NCBI GenBank assembly: GCA_015904055.1 | Contig: JABMDE010000059.1 | Location: 22,301-44,350, forward strand | DNA: 22,050 nt | Direction: 5' to 3' | DNA from: Nitrospira sp. | GTDB lineage: Bacteria; Nitrospirota; Nitrospiria; Nitrospirales; Nitrospiraceae | Shown: one piece after another, positions 1 through 6,604 of the stretch | How positions within the stretch are numbered: position 1 is the first letter of the stretch | Layout: every line of letters begins with the position of its first letter | Position numbers and translations under genes: made by a program | The notes under the pieces: model-generated | Databases searched by the model: none | Seen by the model: the letters and a program-made list of their open reading frames with translations, nothing else | Told to the model about the DNA's origin: nothing

Positions 1-2
1 GC

Positions 3-962
3 CGTCTGATTGAGCTGATTCTCCAGCATTCGAGTCAGAATCTCGCCGGCCTCGAATCTGATGTACAGGCACTGCTCGCAGAGCGGCAATCTCGCCCGCA
101 ACCCCCTCAGCCGCCGGCTCGTCCGACAGGCCGAACGGTCGTGCCGCCTCCGAAAAGAACTGCGCCTCGCGGCGGAGAGCCGGAGACCGCCGAAGCCGCT
201 GTGTCGTTGGCTGCCTGGCTGGAAGGGATCGGCGTTCCGGCTCCGCAACCATTCGTGCCCGATCCTTGGCAAAATGACGCCTTGGCCGCGCTCGATGACA
301 CGGATGTCGTCGTCAGTGTCCCGACCGGAAGTGGAAAAACCTACGTGGCCGTGGAAGCCGCCAAGCGGGCAATGGAACACAATCAGACGGTGATCTACAC
401 CTCGCCCTTGAAAGCGTTGTCCAACACGAAATATACAGAATTTTCCAGAACCTTCGGCTCGGATAAGGTGGGCATCCTCACCGGCGACCGCCAGGAAAAC
501 GGGCAGGCACCGCTGCTGATCATGACAACGGAGATTTTACGCAATCTGCTCTATGATGCGGCGAGCGGAGAAATCGATATCCGGCTGGATACGCTCGGGC
601 TCGTGATTTTGGATGAATCTCAATACATCGCCGATCCTGAACGCGGAGTCGTGTGGGAAGAAACCATCATCTTTTGTCCATCACAAGCCAAGCTCTTACT
701 GCTATCAGCCTCGATCGGCAATCCACAGGATATCGCCGACTGGCTGACTTCTATCCGCCCCACAACGTGCAGATTGGTCCGCCACAGCAAACGCACCGTG
801 CCGTTACGCGCCGGCTACCTGCACCCCAACGGCAAACTGGTGCCGCTCTTCAAGACAGCAGCCATCCCCTCCGGCCACGCAGGACACCTCCACCCGGAAG
901 CCAAGCGGCTCTTTTTCGAATATGAAGAAGACACGCTGCCGTCGGGGAGATCAAGACGGTAG
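3..962 (+). CDS. Ski2-like DEXH-box helicase, truncated: N-terminal RecA domain only, 5' end outside window
   Basis: The frame is open from the left edge, so the start lies upstream; the GTG at 141 need not be the true start. Motifs of a Ski2/Mtr4-type superfamily 2 helicase appear in order: PTGSGKT (321-341), a motif Ia stretch TSPLKALSNTKYTEF, TGD and MTTEILRNLLY, motif II as DESQ (612-623), the family's ADPERGVVWEE signature, and motif III as SAS (705-713). Such helicases normally continue with a second RecA domain, winged helix and ratchet domain and exceed 700 aa. Here the frame stops 14 nt before the stop codon of the convergent gene, soon after the linker expected between the two RecA domains. 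The downstream DNA codes for the omptin-like protein on the other strand, so no second RecA domain follows. Motif II has Q where H is usual. A remnant or truncated gene is most likely; alone it should not unwind RNA or DNA. Confidence 0.8.
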   Translation, partial: RLIELILQHSSQNLAGLESDVQALLAERQSRPQPPQPPARPTGRTVVPPPKRTAPRGGEPETAEAAVSLAAWLEGIGVPAPQPFVPDPWQNDALAALDDTDVVVSVPTGSGKTYVAVEAAKRAMEHNQTVIYTSPLKALSNTKYTEFSRTFGSDKVGILTGDRQENGQAPLLIMTTEILRNLLYDAASGEIDIRLDTLGLVILDESQYIADPERGVVWEETIIFCPSQAKLLLLSASIGNPQDIADWLTSIRPTTCRLVRHSKRTVPLRAGYLHPNGKLVPLFKTAAIPSGHAGHLHPEAKRLFFEYEEDTLPSGRSRR

Positions 963-975
963 AAATCGACCGGAC

Positions 976-2019
976 CTAAAAACTATACGTGAGCGCGGCG
1001 GTCAGACCGTGTCGGAGCGACTGCATCTCGACCAGCGGGAAGGACAGCGACTGTCCATTGGCCGGATGGTTCTCCCATGTTCCGTAAATCATCCGGTTCC
1101 ACCATACGCGATACCCGATCTGAGCGGCCAGTTGCTTGGTGAAATTCACCTTCCCCCCCACATCGGCATCCGCGCCAAAACCGACACCAAACATCGTAAA
1201 ACTCGGATCCTGTAATTCGCCGTTCGCCACGCGCAACACGTGTGTGTCTTCATTCGTAAAGATGTTGACCGGTTTCAGGACGGCAGACCCATAGACACTC
1301 AGCCATCGCATCAGTCGGTATTCCGTTTGAAGCCCGCTCCGAAGGGAATACCAGGCACTGTTATTTGAAATAACGTGTACGGCGTTGCTTGTATCCGTTG
1401 AGCCGGGCACGCATAAGGGATTGAAGGCGGGATCGATCGGATCTAAGTCGATGCTGGCCCCAGTAGACGAACAGGATATCTGCCGGACTCCATAGGCATT
1501 GTGTTTTTGCCTCCAATATTGAAATCCGATCAGGCCATCAAGGCTACCCCGGTTGTTCGGATAATTCAGCACCCGCAGGCCGGCATCCGCATTCACAAAC
1601 CAGAAGCCGGATCCATCGATGTCGCTGTGCGTCCGCAAGGACGGGTTCCCACCATCGGGCCTCAGAAAATCGTCGTCCGTAAGACGTCCGCCGCCAATAC
1701 CGGCCCCTCCGACATTCAACCGGCCAAACCATCGCGGGCCTACGGAAACTTTCGCCGTGAACTCAACGACGTTGGTCGAATGATCGGCATAAGTCAGCCG
1801 AGAAGTCGGATTCCCGAGTGGTGATTGGGACGATGCATTGTGGCTCCACCGACTTTCTCCCACACTAATCCAGGTTCCGAGACTGAGATCGACCTTCACA
1901 TGTGGAGTTGGTGGCACTTCCTGGGCAGGCACACAGGGGACGAATACGAGCATCACACTCGCGAAGATCGGCACCAGTATGGAAACGAGAGACCGTGAAA
2001 CCAGCGGCATTCTCTTCAC
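976..2019 (-). CDS. Omptin-like outer-membrane beta-barrel protease
   Basis: 347 aa. An N-terminal hydrophobic segment (residues 8-30) ending in VPAQ looks like a Sec signal peptide cleaved near residue 33. The rest is strand-rich and ends in F, as BAM substrates do. By eye it aligns with OmpT: DLSLGTW near the first strand, GRLTDDDF (111-118) opposite OmpT's GNMVDQDW, LNYPNNRGSLDGLIGFQYW (151-169) opposite the LLNEPNYRLGLMAGYQ region, and NEDTH (256-260) opposite OmpT NDEH. The omptin catalytic Asp pair is therefore present as D115/D117 and the Asp-His pair as D258/H260, so an active A26-type endoprotease at the cell surface is plausible. Its ATG overlaps the stop of the upstream small membrane gene (ATGA), implying translational coupling. 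The alternative is a non-proteolytic barrel of the same fold. I am fairly sure of the fold and less sure of activity. Confidence 0.72.
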   Translation of the reverse strand: MKRMPLVSRSLVSILVPIFASVMLVFVPCVPAQEVPPTPHVKVDLSLGTWISVGESRWSHNASSQSPLGNPTSRLTYADHSTNVVEFTAKVSVGPRWFGRLNVGGAGIGGGRLTDDDFLRPDGGNPSLRTHSDIDGSGFWFVNADAGLRVLNYPNNRGSLDGLIGFQYWRQKHNAYGVRQISCSSTGASIDLDPIDPAFNPLCVPGSTDTSNAVHVISNNSAWYSLRSGLQTEYRLMRWLSVYGSAVLKPVNIFTNEDTHVLRVANGELQDPSFTMFGVGFGADADVGGKVNFTKQLAAQIGYRVWWNRMIYGTWENHPANGQSLSFPLVEMQSLRHGLTAALTYSF

Positions 2020-2285
2020 CGCCTCACTCCCCCCCGCTGAATCACCACGGTGTCATAGCACCGTTCGGCCGTATCCGGCATGACCCGTTGGCAGGCTGTG
2101 CGGATATCTTCTTGTTGAAATTGTCGCTGAACGGAGGCCGAGAACCAGACCAGCCAGGTTCCGATAACTGCCAACAGGACCGCCCCGGTCAGCAAATATC
2201 CCCAGCCTCTCCATGTCGACGTGACCACGCGTGGAGCCGATACAGGCGGGACTTCTTCCTCGGACAGAAGATGAACCGACGGCAT
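2016..2285 (-). CDS. Small single-pass membrane protein, unknown function
   Basis: 89 aa from the ATG at 2285, which has a good Shine-Dalgarno (GAGGAG, 8 nt away). An upstream in-frame start near 2315 would add 10 residues but lacks such a site. After a soluble N-terminus of about 25 residues (LLSEEEVPP) comes one hydrophobic segment, GWGYLLTGAVLLAVIGTWLV, then a polar tail with two cysteines (TACQ, ERCYD) that would lie in the periplasm if the N-terminus is inside. The last codon overlaps the start of the omptin-like gene by 4 nt, so the two are surely co-transcribed. I do not recognise the family. Possible roles are an anchor, regulator or accessory for the barrel protein, but only the coupling is seen. 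Confidence 0.65.
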   Translation of the reverse strand: MPSVHLLSEEEVPPVSAPRVVTSTWRGWGYLLTGAVLLAVIGTWLVWFSASVQRQFQQEDIRTACQRVMPDTAERCYDTVVIQRGGVRR

Positions 2286-2313
2286 AACCGGATCTCCTCT
2301 ATTCTGCTTCGTC

Positions 2314-2323
2314 ACACATGTGT
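2314..2323. promoter_or_regulatory. Short palindrome upstream of the omptin-like unit
   Basis: ACACATGTGT is a perfect 10-bp palindrome about 30 nt upstream of the small membrane gene's start. It could be an operator half, but nothing else supports this. The rest of 2286-2573 shows no gene. Confidence 0.2.
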
Positions 2324-2573
2324 AATCTGATCACTACCGGACTCCCCATGAATCATACCTGAGGCCTCGCATCCTGAATAGGTTTTTCAATTCTCTATCG
2401 GATCCGCATATACCCGGCATGATTATCTTTTCGGCCCGCTGCACAGAAAAGAACTGGAACTCGGATCGGTCATCTTGGTATGATGCGCACCCGGTGGGAT
2501 CAGCGGCAGGAGCATCACCAACATGCTTCATCTCCGCCCCTGCCATTTCTGAACACTGAACACGTAGCTGTGT

Positions 2574-2649
2574 GCCGAGGTAGCTCAGTTGGTAGAGCAC
2601 AGCCCTGAAAAGGCTGGTGTCGACAGTTCGATTCTGTCCCTCGGCACCA
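2574..2649 (+). tRNA. tRNA-Phe (anticodon GAA)
   Basis: A complete 76-nt cloverleaf can be drawn by hand. The acceptor stem is GCCGAGG/CCTCGGC, the D-arm GCTC/GAGC, the anticodon stem CAGCC/GGCTG with loop CTGAAAA giving GAA, the variable loop GTGTC, and the T-arm GACAG/CTGTC with loop TTCGATT. The CCA end is encoded (ACCA, 2646-2649). The 3' half of the T-arm and the acceptor stem serve as the integration site of the element to the right; the gene remains whole because the element brought an identical 3' end. Confidence 0.97.
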
Positions 2650-2650
2650 C
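2633..2650 (+). repeat. Attachment-site repeat at the tRNA-Phe 3' end
   Basis: TCTGTCCCTCGGCACCAC, the last 17 nt of tRNA-Phe plus one base, is repeated exactly at 7758-7775 in the same orientation. The integrase gene begins its 3' end 30 nt inside. This is the usual arrangement for tRNA-targeting tyrosine integrases. Confidence 0.88.
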
Positions 2651-2679
2651 TTCTCACTTCCGCTAGATTCTATCAGGGC

Positions 2680-3774
2680 TTAGACAGTCGGACTACAGGC
2701 AGGTGTTATTAGCGTGTTCACGGCAGCGTCAAGTCTTGCCATAGCCGCATCTAACCGTTCCGGTCTCACACTCCGATAGCGCAAGTACATCTCAATAGAT
2801 CGGTGGCCGGATATGGCCATGATCGTTTCGACATCTACCCCCGCATCGGCAAGATTGCTTATGGCGCAATGTCTCAAATCATGAAACCGGAAATTTGAGA
2901 TCTTCACCTTTTCGCACAGGTCCTGAACGATCCGATAGCTATGGTCGATCTTTTTCCCATCCTTCTGAAAGACCAGTCCGCGAAACCGGATGACACCGTC
3001 CAGAGACTTCAGCCGAACCAATTCCCGGCGAAGGGTCGGAGTGAGTGGCACATGCCGCTCTTGGTTCGTCTTGGTGAGATGCTTGGGAAGAAAGAATCGG
3101 TTCTTCTCTAAATCCACCCGATCCCATTCCATGGTTAAGATCTCTTCCAGTCGCATCGCCGTATGGTAGCCCGTCAACAAGACCGGCTTGAACCACTCAG
3201 GCGCAGCGGCATAGAGCCCTTCCCATTCAGCCCGTTCTAGCACTCGGTTCCGTGCGTTGTTCGGCTGGGGTTCCACCACAAGGGACGCCACGTTCCGCAT
3301 GAGGTAATCCCGCCGCATGGCATGCTTGAACATATGCCGAAGGATTTGATGATCGCCGTTGACAGTCGCCACGGCTCGCCCCTGACTTCTGGCTGACCGA
3401 TAGGCCTCAACGTCTTGCACCGTGATGTCCTGAAGCAGTTTCTTCCCGAAATAGGGAACAAGGAACTTCTCGATACGCTGACAACGTTCACGGTACGAGC
3501 GAAGGGCTTTGACTTCCTCGATCTCGATATACTCCAACGCCCATTGCGCAAACGTCATGATGACGCGCTGTGCCTGTTCACTGACCATCGTCCCAGCAAG
3601 TAGCTTGGTCTTGATAATTGCCTCTTGCTGTTTTGCCACCATCTTGCTCGCACAACCCACTTTCCAGCGTTTCAGCTTCGCGCCTTGTCTGCCGGATGCG
3701 AGCGAAAGCACCCGGCCATCATCCAGCACATAGAACTCTACATAATAACTATCCCTGCGTTTGGTTAGTCCCAT
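2680..3774 (-). CDS. int: Tyrosine recombinase (phage-type integrase)
   Basis: 364 aa from the ATG at 3774 (MGLTKRRDSYYVEF), which sits 4 nt after the stop of the upstream XRE gene with AGGCAGG upstream. A start at 3813 would add 13 residues overlapping that gene. The N-terminal part is an arm-binding/SAM-like core-binding region (TFAQWALEYIE..., residues about 70-160). The catalytic domain carries the expected residues: R208 in TAMRLEE, K235 in LTKTNQERHVPL, H298-x-x-R301 in HDLRH, H324 in SGHRS, and the nucleophile Y333 in YLRY. It would integrate and, with the HTH protein encoded just upstream, excise the element at tRNA-Phe. It is read from the same strand as the xre and xis-like genes. 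Confidence 0.95.
   Translation of the reverse strand: MGLTKRRDSYYVEFYVLDDGRVLSLASGRQGAKLKRWKVGCASKMVAKQQEAIIKTKLLAGTMVSEQAQRVIMTFAQWALEYIEIEEVKALRSYRERCQRIEKFLVPYFGKKLLQDITVQDVEAYRSARSQGRAVATVNGDHQILRHMFKHAMRRDYLMRNVASLVVEPQPNNARNRVLERAEWEGLYAAAPEWFKPVLLTGYHTAMRLEEILTMEWDRVDLEKNRFFLPKHLTKTNQERHVPLTPTLRRELVRLKSLDGVIRFRGLVFQKDGKKIDHSYRIVQDLCEKVKISNFRFHDLRHCAISNLADAGVDVETIMAISGHRSIEMYLRYRSVRPERLDAAMARLDAAVNTLITPACSPTV
2700..2711 (+). repeat. 12-bp direct repeat near the left element end (copy 1)
   Basis: CAGGTGTTATTA recurs at 7605-7616 in the same orientation, and the similarity continues weakly (GTGTT a few bases on). The copies lie 50 bp and about 140 bp inside the two att repeats. Arm-type integrase sites could look like this, but copy 1 is within the int coding end and two copies are few. 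Confidence 0.25.
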
Positions 3775-3778
3775 AGGA

Positions 3779-3991
3779 CTACCTGCCTTTCTGTGGCCTT
3801 CGTGCCACGCCAACCAATTGGTTAAGTGTGATGTGTAACGCCCTGCACAGCTTCAGGAGGGTAGAGAGCTGTGGGTCAAGCTCCCCTGCTTCGAGTCTTG
3901 CCAGGGATACGTAATGTACTCCCGACAGTTCCCCAAGCATTCGCAAGCTCAACCCTCGTCGTTTTCGCCACTCCCTTAGCCGCGTCTCCAC
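3779..3991 (-). CDS. XRE-family HTH repressor
   Basis: 70 aa starting with GTG at 3991; an in-frame stop lies just upstream at 3995-3997. The whole protein is one Cro/CI-type helix-turn-helix: RKRRGLSLRMLGELSGVHYVSLARLEAGE, with the recognition helix around VHYVSLARLEAG, then STLLKLCRALHITLNQLVG. It lies 4 nt before int and so is co-transcribed with it. A near-palindromic operator sits between the -35 and -10 of the promoter just upstream, suggesting autoregulation of the repressor-integrase unit. The predicted transcription start falls within a few nt of the GTG, so the mRNA may be leaderless, as for lambda cI from its maintenance promoter. Confidence 0.85.
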   Translation of the reverse strand: METRLREWRKRRGLSLRMLGELSGVHYVSLARLEAGELDPQLSTLLKLCRALHITLNQLVGVARRPQKGR

Positions 3992-3998
3992 AGTTCAT

Positions 3999-4028
3999 AT
4001 GTTAGTCTATACACTAACACACAGTCAA
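3999..4028 (-). promoter_or_regulatory. Promoter with embedded operator for xre-int
   Basis: On the minus strand TTGACT (rc of 4023-4028) and TAACAT (rc of 3999-4004) are separated by 18 nt. Between and overlapping them, 4001-4018 reads GTTAGTCTATACACTAAC, which matches its reverse complement at 16 of 18 positions. The -35 overlaps the stop codon of the excisionase-like gene. A repressor bound here would block polymerase, so this is the likely target of the XRE protein encoded directly downstream. Confidence 0.6.
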
Positions 4029-4216
4029 CTGGTTCGTGGCGGCATCGGCATGACCGTTTGTTGCTTGATCCACTTATCCAAGAGATCCACATCAAACTTC
4101 ACCAACCGGCCCACCTTCACATAGGGAATCCGCCGCTGACTCACCATCGTATACAGCGTATGCGGTGAAAGGCCCGTGTATTGAGCTGCCTCCTGAATCG
4201 GGATTAGTTTTCGCAT
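4025..4216 (-). CDS. AlpA/excisionase-type helix-turn-helix protein
   Basis: 63 aa. The start at 4216 is fixed by a strong AGGAGG 7 nt upstream, which is itself encoded inside the 3' end of the preceding gene (13-nt overlap). The sequence IPIQEAAQYTGLSPHTLYTM followed by RRIPYVKVGRLVKFDVDLLDKWI is the classic winged MerR-like HTH_17/excisionase module: a helix-turn-helix, a wing with VGR, then a final helix. Such proteins direct excision with the cognate integrase or activate integrase expression. Its place just upstream of xre-int fits a recombination directionality factor. Confidence 0.85.
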   Translation of the reverse strand: MRKLIPIQEAAQYTGLSPHTLYTMVSQRRIPYVKVGRLVKFDVDLLDKWIKQQTVMPMPPRTS

Positions 4217-4392
4217 ACACTGGCCTCCTGCCGGTCATACTGTTCGCGTTCAATGTCGGTAGGTCGCTTGCCCATGCCGTACGGCCACAAGACGCATGTG
4301 GTCACAGGGCAGAGCCGTACTTCACTGAGCTGCCCCCCGCTGCAATCTACGCACTTTGCTCGCATTACCTTTATCGGTGTGAGTACTTCCAT
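4204..4392 (-). CDS. Four-cysteine mini-protein (phage/element type, zinc-binding-like)
   Basis: 62 aa from the ATG at 4392 with AGGAAAGG upstream. The conserved-looking core is KCVDCSGGQLSEVRLCPVTT followed by CVLWPYGMGKRP: a CxxC pair, a spacer of 10 residues, then C-x4-C followed by LWPYxxGxxP. I recall very similar short ORFs in phages and integrated elements, sometimes carrying misleading names, with no established role. The four cysteines suggest a small zinc knuckle. Its reading frame overlaps the xis-like gene, so the two are translated together. A nucleic-acid-binding helper of replication or excision is a guess from context. Confidence 0.68.
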   Translation of the reverse strand: MEVLTPIKVMRAKCVDCSGGQLSEVRLCPVTTCVLWPYGMGKRPTDIEREQYDRQEASVCEN

Positions 4393-4677
4393 TCGCTTAC
4401 CCTTTCCTTACAAAAAACCTAGGGCTAGCTCACGATTCGCCGGGGAATCGGAGCCACCCTAGGGCTTGGTTCTAGCTGGGATGTAGCGTGTACGTGATTG
4501 CCGCATAACCGCCTGTTATTCCTACGGTCTGAGCTGCTTGCGCTCTGCGAATTATATTTTTCATTCAACACCCACGTAACTAGGCTACGTGACCACCAGC
4601 ACGACACCCACGACCAGCTACGCGGGGACACGAGCCTCCGCGCTCGTCCCTGGAGGATAAGAGGACTCGCGCTACGG
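4393..4677. other. Structured non-coding region between ATPase gene and four-Cys gene
   Basis: No convincing gene; a 93-aa open frame here is Arg/Ser/Trp-rich junk. It holds a cluster of symmetric motifs. CCTAGGGCT occurs at 4418-4426 and 4458-4466, exactly 40 bp apart, and brackets a 6-bp hairpin CGATTC/GAATCG (4433-4450). CACGTA and TACGTG form an inverted repeat at 4573-4591. ACGAGC/GCTCGT (4630-4647) forms a GC-rich hairpin that can extend with GGG/CCC. The last lies about 30 nt past the ATPase stop on the minus strand and may act as its terminator. The rest could be operator, origin or structured RNA. Confidence 0.4.
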
Positions 4678-5805
4678 CTATACCCCGGCCACTTGTTGCA
4701 AGTCACTACTTGTTGAGCCGTTACTATTCGCCCGGTGGTCGGCGCGTGTAGTCGCCGCCACCGCCGTTTCTATAGAGAGAGGCGACTCGGCGGCGACAGC
4801 AGGAGCGGGATTAACCAATGCTTCTTCCTCTGGCCGTAGCTCCCAGAACCCGCGCTTTGGCTTAAACACTCTGGGATCGTTTGCAAGATAGCGCAGTCCC
4901 TTATCAACCCTGTCCTTACTGATTCCCAGTTGCCCAAAATGCTGCTTGATTCCCTTGGTACTGTTTCGCCGGTTCATACAGGTGCGCAGATGCTCGATAA
5001 TTTGTGCGGCTATCTCTTCATCAGCGCTTATCGTTCCGCCCGAAGATGCATTGATCGCCTGAATCGTGACAGGGCAGTCCTCCTCTCTACCATGATCCTG
5101 GACTCTGACTTTAATGGGAGCATGCTCTTGACCGTTCCGGCACTTGATATGAACCAGTTCCAGAAGTTGCTGTCTCCCGTTTCGTAAGACCGCCATGGCC
5201 GTGTCGGGTCCGGCAATCAGGTCCGTGGACCCACTGGCCCTATGTGTCGGATTGTTAGGTCCCTTTTGAGGCTTTCGCATATGATGAGAGACGATGAGCG
5301 TCTTATTCCTTTGGCGAAAGGGCTCAACTCTCCGCCAGAAGATCCTCACGTCACCCGCGCTATTTTCATCACCCGCAATAACACTCCGTAGAGACTCGAT
5401 GATGACGACCTCTGGATCAAAGGATTGAACGGTAGCGAGGAGTTGATTGGCGCTGTTATCGTCCTCAAATCGCCCCCCCCACCCGGTCATCGTGCGGAAG
5501 GGTATGTCCGAACCCACGAAACCAAGGCCCCTGACTAGTCGCCGCACTCTTCCATACATTGTTCGTGCGCTCATTTCTTCATCAATGTAGAGAACTCTTC
5601 TGGCACGTTGGACAGCATAGCGCCCTAACCATGGCGTCGCAGTGGCAAGATGAAGCGCCAAATCGAGCAGCAACCACGATTTCATCGCGCCAGGCTCCCC
5701 ATAGACCAGCACTCTGTCCCCATTCACGATTAACCCCTGTGCCAACCAATCAATAGGTGGCAATAGTTGCGTGAGAATCTCCTGACAACTAACAATTGGA
5801 GCCAT
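4678..5805 (-). CDS. RepA-like RecA-fold ATPase (AAA_25 type) with C-terminal winged helix
   Basis: 375 aa; ATG at 5805 with AAAGGA 6 nt upstream. Walker A is GEPGAMKS (36-43), followed by YIDEE (73-77), Walker B EVVIIES (132-138) and a SHHMRKP motif (173-179). This is the order seen in plasmid/phage RepA-type hexameric helicase-like ATPases, often annotated AAA family ATPase. Residues about 262-322 look like a winged helix (TKGIKQHFGQLGISKDRVDK then GLRYL), and the last 50 residues are low-complexity Ala/Ser/Thr. It most likely drives replication of the excised element, loading or acting as a DNA helicase. It is flanked on both sides by repeat-rich non-coding DNA, which fits an origin nearby. 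No primase domain is visible. Confidence 0.82.
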   Translation of the reverse strand: MAPIVSCQEILTQLLPPIDWLAQGLIVNGDRVLVYGEPGAMKSWLLLDLALHLATATPWLGRYAVQRARRVLYIDEEMSARTMYGRVRRLVRGLGFVGSDIPFRTMTGWGGRFEDDNSANQLLATVQSFDPEVVIIESLRSVIAGDENSAGDVRIFWRRVEPFRQRNKTLIVSHHMRKPQKGPNNPTHRASGSTDLIAGPDTAMAVLRNGRQQLLELVHIKCRNGQEHAPIKVRVQDHGREEDCPVTIQAINASSGGTISADEEIAAQIIEHLRTCMNRRNSTKGIKQHFGQLGISKDRVDKGLRYLANDPRVFKPKRGFWELRPEEEALVNPAPAVAAESPLSIETAVAATTRADHRANSNGSTSSDLQQVAGV

Positions 5806-5838
5806 GACGATCCTTTCTCACTGCCGCATAGCAGTAAT

Positions 5839-5864
5839 GTGCATGACACTCCATGTGTCTGCAC
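5839..5864. promoter_or_regulatory. Inverted repeat in the ATPase gene leader
   Basis: GTGCATGACAC (5839-5849) and GTGTCTGCAC (5855-5864) form a 10-bp inverted repeat with one bulged T and a 5-nt loop, 35 nt upstream of the ATPase start. It may be an operator or an mRNA hairpin that controls expression of the replication protein. Confidence 0.4.
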
Positions 5865-5885
5865 CGTTAAGGTTGATAGACATAA

Positions 5886-5925
5886 AAAGCAAAGGCCCCA
5901 CGTATGTACGCAGAGCCTTCGCTTT
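5886..5925 (-). terminator. Hairpin with U-run, minus strand, ahead of the ATPase gene
   Basis: On the minus strand AAAGCGAAGGC and GCCTTTGCTTT pair over 11 positions with one mismatch around an 18-nt loop, and the 3' arm runs on into TTTTTAT. This has the form of a Rho-independent terminator. It would stop read-through from the XRE gene at 6265-6507 or act as an attenuator in the ATPase leader. Confidence 0.55.
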
Positions 5926-6264
5926 CAATAGACAGAGGGGTGCTATGTTAGCTGTGCTACCGTATGGTGCTATGTATATGTATAGGGAATAGGTATGGGA
6001 AACTTCAGGACAGAGCTATCGTGAGAAGCTCTATAGTAGGTACGGTAGTAGTAGATACTACGCACCTATGGAACCGCGATCACACTACCGCAGAAACATG
6101 TCTTTCGGCGTCGCTGCCAGCGCAATGCAACCCAAGAGTCAAAAACGATGAAACCAGCTCCTATGGCTGATTTGGCGAGCCGAGGCCGGTCAATGAGATA
6201 CACCTCAACAATGGATTTGTCAAGGCCCCTCAAATAAATTCGCCGGAAAATCTTGGACGCCTCC
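5926..6264. other. Repeat-rich non-coding region, possible element origin
   Basis: No convincing gene. GTGCTA occurs three times at 5940, 5954 and 5967 (13-14 bp spacing), the outer two within the longer repeat GGTGCTATGT (5939-5948 and 5966-5975). An AT-rich TATGTATATGTATAG run follows. An inverted repeat AGAGCT/AGCTCT lies at 6012-6032, and a run of TAGTA repeats precedes TACTAC near 6043-6060. Iterons beside an AT-rich stretch upstream of a replication ATPase are typical of plasmid-like origins, but the iterons are short. From about 6100 to 6264 I see nothing specific. Confidence 0.35.
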
Positions 6265-6507
6265 CTAACCGCCTCGCTCTACAGCGGCCACCAAGCTGCT
6301 AGGGGATGTCTTTAAGGCACGGGATAGCCTCATAATCACGCTCAACGTTGGCGATTTCAACCCTCGTTCCAATTGGCTAATGTAGGTGCGATGGACCTCA
6401 GCCCGAAAGGCAAGTTCTTCCTGAGAAATACCAAGCCTCTTTCTCAGCCGAACGACCTTCCGACCAAATAGCACTTCCGGCGAGGGTTTACCGAGACGGG
6501 TTCCCAT
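6265..6507 (-). CDS. XRE-family HTH regulator, second copy
   Basis: 80 aa from the ATG at 6507 (weak ribosome binding site). It is almost entirely a Cro/CI helix-turn-helix domain: VVRLRKRLGISQEELAFRAE, then VHRTYISQLERGLKSPTL, then VIMRLSRALKTSPSSLV. It is a single-domain regulator unlike the first XRE protein apart from the shared fold. It is transcribed away from the lipoprotein/nuclease pair and shares with it a 97-bp divergent region containing an 8+8-bp inverted repeat. It is therefore likely to repress both directions and to control the cargo genes, as in phage control regions or restriction-modification C proteins. Confidence 0.85.
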   Translation of the reverse strand: MGTRLGKPSPEVLFGRKVVRLRKRLGISQEELAFRAEVHRTYISQLERGLKSPTLSVIMRLSRALKTSPSSLVAAVERGG

Positions 6508-6525
6508 GCCCGTGATGGTGACGAC

Positions 6526-6559
6526 TTGAATACTATTGAGCTACAGACTAAAGTATTCA
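6526..6559 (+). promoter_or_regulatory. Divergent promoter/operator for the cargo genes
   Basis: On the plus strand TTGAAT (6526-6531) and TAAAGT (6549-6554) are separated by exactly 17 nt, a near-consensus sigma-70 promoter about 50 nt upstream of the small exported protein gene. TGAATACT (6527-6534) and AGTATTCA (6552-6559) are perfect 8-bp inverted arms covering the -35 and -10. The minus strand gives TAGTAT as a possible -10 for the XRE gene. The XRE protein encoded alongside is the likely ligand. Confidence 0.62.
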
Positions 6560-6604
6560 CCTTGAAATCCATCACACTCATGCTCTTTTCAACAGGAGAA
6601 CGAT

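Noticed and set aside
4425..4706. 93-codon minus-strand open frame in the gap beside the ATPase gene
   Set aside because: Trp/Ser/Arg-rich, overlaps the ATPase end, and covers several inverted repeats; not protein-like.
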